Origin: Fischerella sp. PCC 9605
GTDB lineage: Bacteria; Cyanobacteriota; Cyanobacteriia; Cyanobacteriales; Nostocaceae
Reading direction: 5' to 3'
Assembly: GCF_000517105.1 (NCBI RefSeq)
Contig: NZ_KI912149.1
Coordinates: 1,017,946-1,081,945, forward strand
Length of the DNA stretch: 64,000 nt
Position numbers and translations under genes: made by a program. Within the stretch, counting starts at the first letter, position 1; each line of letters starts with the position of its first letter. The notes beneath the pieces were generated by a model. The model ran no database searches. It saw only the letters and a list, made by a program, of their open reading frames with translations, and was not told the origin of the DNA. Below are positions 35,518 to 42,357 of this stretch, piece after piece.

Positions 35518-36255
35518 ATGAAACTTAATTTTACCGGTATCAGCGATCCCGGGCTTATTCGTTCTAATAATCAAGATGCTTACTATATTGACCCAGAAGG
35601 GCGCTTTTTCATTGTTGCTGATGGGATGGGTGGCCATGCAGGGGGTGAACAAGCAAGTCGCATTGCTACCGAGGAAATGAAAAAGTACTTGGTTGAAAAT
35701 TGGGATTCTTCAAAGTCCTCACCACAATTGCTAGAGGAAGCTTTATGGCGAGCTAATGAAGCGATTTTGCAGGATCAGCAAAGTCATCCTGAACGTGCTG
35801 ATATGGGGACAACGGCTGTATTAGTGATGTTTCGCTCTGGAGAACCCCCTTGGTGCGCTCATGTTGGCGACTCCAGGCTATATCGGTTGCGAGAGTCCGA
35901 ATTACAACAGCTAACTGAAGACCATACTTGGGTAGCACGCGCTCTCAAAATGGGTGATATCACGTCTGAGGAAGCGCGAATTCATCATTTTCGTCATGTC
36001 TTGTCCCGTTGTTTGGGACGTGAAGACCTAAATCAGGTTGATGTTCAACAACTAGATGTGAAAATCGGCGATCGCCTGCTGTTGTGCAGTGACGGACTGA
36101 CAGAAGAACTTGTTGATGAAAACATTGCTTGTTACCTCAAAGAAAGCCCGTCAATAGAAAAAGCAGCTATTTCTCTAGTCGAAGCTGCCAAACAAGAAGG
36201 CGGACACGATAACATCACTGTCGTCATCGTCGCTGTTGAAGGAAATAGTCAGTAG
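35518..36255 (+). CDS. PP2C-type Ser/Thr protein phosphatase
   Basis: 245 residues, only the catalytic domain. Motifs in order: SNNQDAYYID, VADGMGGHAGGEQAS, ADMGTTAVLVMF, HVGDSRLYRL, LSRCLGRED, LLLCSDGLTEEL and GGHDNITVVIV. These give the full set of metal-binding aspartates, as in PstP/PphA-like enzymes. The frame starts at a TTG (35503), but the ATG at 35518 begins the conserved fold. It directly follows the ABC1 kinase gene and probably shares its transcript, which hints at functional opposition or at control of the same pathway. Confidence 0.93.
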   Translation: MKLNFTGISDPGLIRSNNQDAYYIDPEGRFFIVADGMGGHAGGEQASRIATEEMKKYLVENWDSSKSSPQLLEEALWRANEAILQDQQSHPERADMGTTAVLVMFRSGEPPWCAHVGDSRLYRLRESELQQLTEDHTWVARALKMGDITSEEARIHHFRHVLSRCLGREDLNQVDVQQLDVKIGDRLLLCSDGLTEELVDENIACYLKESPSIEKAAISLVEAAKQEGGHDNITVVIVAVEGNSQ

Positions 36256-36352
36256 TCATTGATCATTGGTCATGGGTCATTGGTCATTGGTTAGTAGTTA
36301 ACAACCAACAAACAACTACCAACAAACAACAAATGACTAATGACTAATGACG
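36254..36352. repeat. TCATTGG/ACAACAA/TGACTAA repeats
   Basis: Inverted sets of CATTGGTCATGGG and ATGACTAATGAC heptamers after the PP2C gene; they can pair as a long imperfect hairpin. Confidence 0.8.
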
Positions 36353-36477
36353 TAAATATACTCATCATTTTGTTCAGGCTGAGCATTTTTCCTAGTTACA
36401 ACTTGATACAAATACATTTAACCTCTGAAGGAAGTTACCAACAGAGGCTGATTTACATACTTTGGCAAGTTGACATC

Positions 36478-36507
36478 TTGCATTTAATACGGTATGGGGA
36501 ATATAAT
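36478..36507 (+). promoter_or_regulatory. Candidate promoter upstream of nblA
   Basis: TTGCAT (36478-36483) and TATAAT (36502-36507) are 18 bp apart. They would start a transcript about 300 bp before the nblA ATG, leaving a long leader. No other ORF of note lies between. Spacing and box quality only; no regulator site is identified. Confidence 0.35.
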
Positions 36508-36814
36508 TCAAATTCATACCCTTTATTTCCTCACTAACGTTAGGAAAAAGGGAATTCCACTACCTAGCCGATACTGAAAAACCCAAAGTTTCCCGAAATT
36601 TGCTCTGGAAAACTTGGGGTTTATACCAGTAGGCAGAAAAAACAAGACGCTTGTTAGTCAAAAAATCTCCACCAAAGGGTATGGGCAATTTGTCAAACAG
36701 TTGTTATCTTTCTTAATACGGGGGAACAAATGTACGACAGATATAAGTCCAATCTGTTACCCATTTGGGATCTTCTGTAATCGAAACCTTATACTCGTTT
36801 TTTAGGAGTTTACT

Positions 36815-37015
36815 ATGGACAAACCTATCGAACTGACTCTAGAACAGCAATTCAGCATCCGCTCTTTTGCTACTCAGGTGCAAAACATGAGCCATGACCA
36901 AGCCAAAGACTTTTTGGTCAAGCTCTACGAACAAATGGTAGTACGGGAGGCAACTTACAAAGAGCTTCTCAAGCACCAATGGGGTCTAGATTCAGGTTCT
37001 TCTTGGGCTGCGTAG
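36815..37015 (+). CDS. nblA: Phycobilisome degradation protein NblA
   Basis: 66 residues, the typical NblA length. The sequence LTLEQQFSIRSFATQVQNMS, DQAKDFLVKLYEQMVVRE and LLKHQWGL is the family core. NblA binds phycobiliproteins and delivers them to the Clp protease under nitrogen or sulfur starvation. AGGAG lies 7 nt before the ATG. It is monocistronic behind a 560-bp upstream region. NblS, the sensor linked to its control, is encoded 8.5 kb upstream here; that closeness may be chance. Confidence 0.95.
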   Translation: MDKPIELTLEQQFSIRSFATQVQNMSHDQAKDFLVKLYEQMVVREATYKELLKHQWGLDSGSSWAA

Positions 37016-37472
37016 ATTTTTAGTGTCGCGGTCGGCGACCTCCTTCTCTTGCTCGGTTCCATCGGAGGAAAGGAGCTGGGGATGCCGGGGCGTCAACTCC
37101 GATAAGCAAATCCAAATTCAAAATCGATAACGGACAGTAAAACTAATTAAGTTTTTGGCTTTTATCTTAAATTTGGTCTGAATATAATTAGCCTTAAAGA
37201 TGAACTTGAGAGGTGCGCTAGCACTATTAATGGACTGCAAAAAAACACCTAACCCAAGCCTGTACGTTTTTACGTTACAGGCTTTGTATAATTAAGCATT
37301 TTTACACTTTCAAATTTACTTAAGGTTAATTGTCTCGTACCCTTATTATTTATATTTCTTATGGATTTATTTTGCAACTCTCAGACAGATTTTCTTAACA
37401 ATAATTAATATTTAGTAGAGCGATACTTAAAAACTCAATAAAAATAGTTCTTCCTTCTTCCTTCTTTTCAAA
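37016..37472. other. Spacer after nblA with two hairpins
   Basis: CTCCTT (37040-37045) pairs with AAGGAG (37070-37075) in a GC-rich patch just after nblA. A second, stronger hairpin lies at 37256-37284. A 31-codon ATG frame (37200-37295) overlaps the second hairpin and is probably chance. The rest is AT-rich with nothing recognisable. Confidence 0.5.
37256..37284. terminator. Strong hairpin, likely bidirectional terminator
   Basis: AAGCCTGTA and TTACAGGCTT pair across a T-rich loop, in the convergent spacer between nblA and the minus-strand kinase gene. It is followed by TTGTATAATTAAGCATTTTT. Confidence 0.6.
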
Positions 37473-39032
37473 TTAGGCAGAAAGGTCAAAGGTCGAATCT
37501 GTATCCATCGCTTGCAGCTTTGCTAGAATTTGAGGCTTTATCTTTTCATATTCAGTTTTGAGTAAATTTTTGCTAAGTTGTGGATCGCCAGATGCCATCA
37601 GTGTGTTGCTCATCGTTACCCACTGTTGGAGTCGTTCACGTTGAGCAGAGGCAATAGTTGAAACAATCATATGAGCGTAGTGATTAGGTGTCTCTCGGGT
37701 AAAGAACAGTAAGCGGTAGTAACCAGTTTTTGCTAGTAAGCGAGCGATTTCTTGACCGATATTTGTTTTGAGATCGAGATAGTAAGGCAACCATTTCGGC
37801 CCATGTTTGCAGTTGTAGAGCAGGGTAATCCACAACAACATGGGGTGGGGAGCAGTAATGAAAAGAAATTGATTGTAGCGGGTACAGGTTAAACGCTTTT
37901 GAATTTCCTCGTGCGGTAGCATTACCCACAACGCAGGCTTAAGCTCTCCATTGAGACGGATGGGCTGAGGAAAAACAATATTAGCAATGGGTTTATTTTG
38001 CGGCCAAAAAGCTTGTTGTAAGATTTCGCCGTTGGATGGGGATGTGCGTAAATCGATATTAGATTTATGCTCAAACTCAATTTTTCTTGGTGGGGGGCTA
38101 ACAAGAGCGGGTAAATTAGTGCTTGGCTCGTGGGTGGATGTAATATCCAACTGTTCTAGGGATGTTAAAACCTTGAGAATTTCACCGATATTTTGGGGGC
38201 GATCGCTAGGTGACTTAGCTAGACAGCTCATCACCAAATTTTCCACTTCCTTTGGTAGTTGCAAGGTGGGAGCAACCTCAGTAAAGGAACGCGGTGGTTG
38301 AGTATGATGTGCTTTATACCATGCTCCAAAAGAATGAGTTGGGGCAACCAAGGGCATCTTACCTGTGAGCATTTCAAACATCATCACACCTAAACTATAG
38401 ATATCAGAGCGGTTGTCTAGCTCCTTGCCCTCCATTTGTTCGGGTGAAGAATAAGCCAGGGTACCTAAATAATAGTTTGTATAATTGCTATCTGCCTGTA
38501 GTAATTTAGCAATACCAAAGTCCAGAACTTTGACTAACTCCCCAAAACTGTCGTCTTGAACAACCAGCATATTGCTGGGCTTAATATCGCGGTGGATAAT
38601 CGGATAGATTTTACCATCAACAGAAATGCCGTTGTGGGCGCATTGTAACCCCAAACTAATTTGACGTACCAAACTCAAGAATCTTGTTAAAGATAGGTCT
38701 TGCTTGCGAATAATATGGTTGAGGCCTTTTCCTTGCAGATATTCCATCACGTAGAACGGGGTATCATGTTCGTCTACGCCATAATCCATGACTCGAACAA
38801 TATGAATGCTTTTCTGTCCTAATAGGGCACAGGTTTTTGCTTCTCGCTCAAAACGCTCCTGCAATCGCATTTTTTTATTTTGGACTGACAGAGCAAGAAA
38901 CTTAACAGCGACGGGTACACCCCCCAACAAAACATCCTTAGCACAATAAACCCGACCCATTGCTCCGGTACCAATTAACTCTTGAAGTTGGTAACGGTTG
39001 CTAAGTGAGCGACCAATGTTGGGGTCTGACAT
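37473..39032 (-). CDS. Ser/Thr protein kinase with unknown C-terminal domain
   Basis: 519 residues. The Hanks-type kinase domain (about 15-285) has the glycine loop LIGTGAMGRVYCA, lysine in VAVKFLAL, catalytic IHRDIKPSNML, DFGIAK, LGTLAYSSPEQM and DIYSLGVMMFEML. After a proline-rich linker (about 300-340) comes a 170-residue C-terminal domain (PQPIRLNGELKPALWVMLPH...) without membrane segments that I cannot assign; it occurs in some cyanobacterial kinases. The frame is open to a TTG at 39059; the ATG at 39032 (MSDPNIGRSL) is preferred. Monocistronic. Confidence 0.9.
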   Translation of the reverse strand: MSDPNIGRSLSNRYQLQELIGTGAMGRVYCAKDVLLGGVPVAVKFLALSVQNKKMRLQERFEREAKTCALLGQKSIHIVRVMDYGVDEHDTPFYVMEYLQGKGLNHIIRKQDLSLTRFLSLVRQISLGLQCAHNGISVDGKIYPIIHRDIKPSNMLVVQDDSFGELVKVLDFGIAKLLQADSNYTNYYLGTLAYSSPEQMEGKELDNRSDIYSLGVMMFEMLTGKMPLVAPTHSFGAWYKAHHTQPPRSFTEVAPTLQLPKEVENLVMSCLAKSPSDRPQNIGEILKVLTSLEQLDITSTHEPSTNLPALVSPPPRKIEFEHKSNIDLRTSPSNGEILQQAFWPQNKPIANIVFPQPIRLNGELKPALWVMLPHEEIQKRLTCTRYNQFLFITAPHPMLLWITLLYNCKHGPKWLPYYLDLKTNIGQEIARLLAKTGYYRLLFFTRETPNHYAHMIVSTIASAQRERLQQWVTMSNTLMASGDPQLSKNLLKTEYEKIKPQILAKLQAMDTDSTFDLSA

Positions 39033-39365
39033 AAAAAAATTGACTCCAATGTTAAACAATAGCGGATGATACAGCTTTCTGTGAGGGTAAAGGATAAAGG
39101 GGAAGGGTTAAAGGGATTGTTTTTTTCTTCTCCCCTTTACCCTTTGATCTTTTTCCATCTCTTGAGGTTTACTATGAGTAAGAAAGATGGCTCACAAAAA
39201 TAGGAGTGGTTGATTTACCCTGGTATTTCGTACCATCCCTAAATTTGCTTCTGATTTAGTTTGCCCACTTTTGACCTAGTTAATTAACTTTGGATAGTAG
39301 ATAGTAGTTAGTTGTTAGTTGTTATTGGTATACAACTAACCACTAACTACTAACCACTAACCTTC
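39033..39365. other. Spacer with short repeats
   Basis: Contains AAAGGGG/CCCCTTT stretches (about 39090-39143) able to pair as a hairpin, and TAGTTAG/AACTAAC/CACTAAC heptamers (about 39297-39362) reaching the stop codon of the next gene. No gene is seen. Confidence 0.7.
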
Positions 39366-39815
39366 TCAGTTTGCCCGTTGACGTTCTAGACTGGCTTCCA
39401 TCGTGCTAGTTAAATAATGACCAGCCATGATACCACTAGTGAGATAGTAAGTATCATCACTGACGCGATGTAAAGTTTCAAAGCCACTGCGACGTTCGCG
39501 ATCGCTAAGTACCCAGTAACGTTGCACGATGGTATCTAAACCAATCCAACCCTCACCTTCAATCTGCCCCAAAAGATTATGTTGAAGTAAGAAAGTATAT
39601 TGACGTGTACCAAAATCTAAACGCCCTTTGTACTGCAAGGCAATATCCGCGCGATCGCTGCCAGGAAATATGAGTTTTGTCGCCATTGTGAACCAGTTAT
39701 CTCGATTCCAAGCAATCAATGTCATACCTTTAACGTTGATTGGCATACCATTGCGTTCTAGGCAACTCCCTTGCAATGTCCAGCGTCCTGGTTCCAATAA
39801 AAACGTGTGAGCCAC
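39366..39815 (-). CDS. Conserved hypothetical protein
   Basis: 149 residues from a GTG, no signal peptide or membrane segment. It is rich in beta-type stretches with aromatic residues (FLLEPGRWTLQGSCLERNG, YKGRLDFGTRQYTFLLQHN, GEGWIGLDTIVQRYWVLSD), suggestive of a small beta-barrel such as a lipocalin-like fold. I do not recognise a named family. It is on the same strand as the secretion adaptor gene 240 bp upstream, but there is no other link. Confidence 0.7.
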   Translation of the reverse strand: MAHTFLLEPGRWTLQGSCLERNGMPINVKGMTLIAWNRDNWFTMATKLIFPGSDRADIALQYKGRLDFGTRQYTFLLQHNLLGQIEGEGWIGLDTIVQRYWVLSDRERRSGFETLHRVSDDTYYLTSGIMAGHYLTSTMEASLERQRAN

Positions 39816-40056
39816 CTTGTCATTCCTTGCTGTTGAGCGAGTACCGCCAAGATAGCATGTCAGACGACTGACTAGTCCAGTATAATTATTGACAATAGTA
39901 GTTGAGATAAAAAGGTATCAAGAGTGGGGAACTCAGGGTTCTTCTGGGGATTAAGGACAGGTGGAAAGGTCAAAGGTAAAAGGGTAAAGGGATTTCCTTT
40001 CCTTTTCCCCTTACCCTTTCATCTTTTACCTTCTTGTTTACCCTTGCTTTGTTGTA

Positions 40057-42210
40057 CTAACGAGTATATTTCAAGCTTTCGATTTTCCCTAAAAACTTCT
40101 CTGTGAAAATACTCATCACAGTCCGCTTGCGGACATTAATATTAGCACTTAAAGACATTCCAGATTGTAGAGGTACATCTGTACCATTGATGTTCATCGA
40201 TTGCTTTTCTAAGCGAATTTCAGCTGGAAAGCGATAGTATGGAGTGGCTTGATCGGGAGGTAGAGCATCGGAACCAACCCGGACTAATTTACCTTTAATA
40301 TCACGGAATTCTGTGTAGGGGAAAGAATCAATTCGCACATCTACAGGCATACCACTTTTAACAAAACCAATATCGTTGTTGGTGATGTAAACTTGGGCAA
40401 CTAGGTTTTCTGGTGGCACTATTTTCAGAATAGATTCACTGGTGTTGTAGACATAGCCAGAACCACGTGGCTTGAGATCAAAAACAACACCACTCGTCGA
40501 TGCGCGGAGTTCTTGGTATTTAAGAGTTAAAAGAAGTTCGCTGATTTGACCGTTTATTTCTTCTATGCGTTTTTGATTTTCAACAATGACTTTGGTAAGT
40601 TGACTATCTATTTCAGCGATGCGCTTGTTGTTCTCAGCAATTTTGCTGAGTAAATCTTCTTTGGAAAGAGCGATCGCATTTTGTAATTTCTTTTGCCCTT
40701 GAGCGATCGCCAGCCGTAGGCGTTCTTCTTCTTGGACAAGCCGATTAACTTCACCTTGGCTGGTATTTGCTGTTTGTCGCCGTTCTAGATAATTCAAGCG
40801 ACCGAATGCCCCGTCTTTCACTAATTTTTCGAGGTTATCGGCAATCTCCAAATTTGTTGATAGGTTATTTTTCGCGCTAACCAGTTGCACTCGTACTTGA
40901 TTTAACTGCCGAGTTAATTGTTCTACATCCAATCGCACTGCCGCGATCCGAGAGTCTCTCTCTTTTTGCCTAGTTTCTATGCGTTCTTGCACCTGCGGAT
41001 CGAAATTGTCTAATACTTCACCACCATTCAATTCCGCACGGTAAAGTTGATTTTCCCGCACCAAAGCAGCACGGTTTTCTGTAAGTAAAGCTAACTCAGG
41101 TGACTTATGAAACTGCTTACTACTAGAATTAGCGGTCGATGTTCGCATCTGGGTGCGGTAAAATAAGGTTTCCCGCATTAAGCTAGCTTTAACCTCTTGC
41201 AGAGAGCGTAATTTTGCTTGGGCAGCTGTAGGGTCAAAGCTAACCAAAAGATCGCCCTTTTCAACTCGTTGCCCTTCTTGCACATGAATTTTGGCGATGA
41301 CTCCTCCCACTGGTGCTTGTACCTCTTTCACCAAACCTTGGGGTGCAAGTTTGCCTTGCACGGGAACAGATTCGTCGATTTGAGCAGTACAAGCCCAGGC
41401 AACTGCAAAACTCGACACACCGACAATACTCCAGATAATGGCATGTGACCATACATTGGATTGCTTTAAGATGACAGGCTGATCGAATTCGCTGACCTCA
41501 GATTCGCTCTCTTTAGCAGGTAAGCTAATTACGGAACTGAAAATGGCCGAACCCCCTTGCAACATCAGTTGCCACTGGTGCTGTGTTTTGGGAAGACGTT
41601 TCCAGATGAATAATAATCCTCCGGTTGTGAACAAGAACAAAAAACCACCTAGAGGCAAAAGTATTGGTGCTTCAAGCGCAGCAGCTTCTACTTGATTTAC
41701 GAGGTAATTTCTGTTCTTTTTGTTGTTTTGAGCATCGCGATCGCCTACAGAATCAGCTAAAGGGACTGATGCTGTTACTATTGGTTTAGCTTTGTTAGTA
41801 GTGTTAACCTTTTGCAGGGATGATTGTAGCGCCTTCCAAGTAGCAGCATTAATAACACCATTAGCATCTAAATGTTTCTCTTGCTGAAATTTTGTAACTG
41901 CTGCCTGGGTAATCGTACCGAATTTGCTATCAACTGCACCGTGATAATATCCGAGTTTTTGCAGCTGAGTTTGAAGTTGCGAAACCGCTGTGCCTTGACT
42001 ACCTAACTGTAGCAAAGGTTGGCTAGGGGATGAAAAGGCTACCTCGGTGCTTTCTGGTTCACTAACACAGGTACTCAAATCAGAGTTTGCTTGAGTAGTT
42101 GTCTCATCTTCAAGAATTTGCTGGCAGTGACTAGTATCTGTTTGAGAAATTTTGGGTTGTGCTTCTGAACAATTTGTACAGGCTAGCAGTAACAAAGATA
42201 GATCAGGCAT
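40057..42210 (-). CDS. Type I secretion periplasmic adaptor (HlyD family) with peptidoglycan-binding domain
   Basis: 717 residues, much longer than the usual 400-480 for HlyD. It starts with a short hydrophobic MPDLSLLLLAC, then a PG_binding_1 domain (about 66-129: LGSQGTAVSQLQTQLQKLGY...FQQEKHLDANGVINAATW). Two membrane segments follow (180-203 and 257-275), then the HlyD part: a lipoyl-like half (VQAPVGGVIAKIHVQEGQRV), a long coiled coil (about 340-590) and a beta-barrel half ending near residue 700. With two membrane passes, both the peptidoglycan-binding domain and the HlyD part can lie in the periplasm. It is the third gene of a secretion cluster, 147 bp of repeats after the ABC transporter. 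No outer-membrane TolC is encoded nearby. Confidence 0.9.
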   Translation of the reverse strand: MPDLSLLLLACTNCSEAQPKISQTDTSHCQQILEDETTTQANSDLSTCVSEPESTEVAFSSPSQPLLQLGSQGTAVSQLQTQLQKLGYYHGAVDSKFGTITQAAVTKFQQEKHLDANGVINAATWKALQSSLQKVNTTNKAKPIVTASVPLADSVGDRDAQNNKKNRNYLVNQVEAAALEAPILLPLGGFLFLFTTGGLLFIWKRLPKTQHQWQLMLQGGSAIFSSVISLPAKESESEVSEFDQPVILKQSNVWSHAIIWSIVGVSSFAVAWACTAQIDESVPVQGKLAPQGLVKEVQAPVGGVIAKIHVQEGQRVEKGDLLVSFDPTAAQAKLRSLQEVKASLMRETLFYRTQMRTSTANSSSKQFHKSPELALLTENRAALVRENQLYRAELNGGEVLDNFDPQVQERIETRQKERDSRIAAVRLDVEQLTRQLNQVRVQLVSAKNNLSTNLEIADNLEKLVKDGAFGRLNYLERRQTANTSQGEVNRLVQEEERLRLAIAQGQKKLQNAIALSKEDLLSKIAENNKRIAEIDSQLTKVIVENQKRIEEINGQISELLLTLKYQELRASTSGVVFDLKPRGSGYVYNTSESILKIVPPENLVAQVYITNNDIGFVKSGMPVDVRIDSFPYTEFRDIKGKLVRVGSDALPPDQATPYYRFPAEIRLEKQSMNINGTDVPLQSGMSLSANINVRKRTVMSIFTEKFLGKIESLKYTR

Positions 42211-42234
42211 AGTTCTACTTTCCGTATAGGGCAG

Positions 42235-42357
42235 GAGGCGGAAGAGGAGTGGGGGAGTGGGGGAGTGGGGGAGTGGGGGACGTAGTAAACAACTAACAAC
42301 TAACAACTAACAACTAACCACTAACCACTAACCACTAACCACCAACAACTAACCACT
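42235..42357. repeat. Short repeats inside the secretion operon
   Basis: GGGGGAGTG units and CACTAAC/AACTAAC units fill the spacer between the ABC transporter stop codon and the adaptor gene. Confidence 0.85.

Noticed and set aside
36340-36537. 65-codon ORF upstream of nblA
   Set aside because: It starts inside a TGACTAA repeat and covers the likely nblA promoter; composition is not protein-like.
37200-37295. 31-codon ORF after nblA
   Set aside because: It runs through a strong terminator-like hairpin; likely chance.
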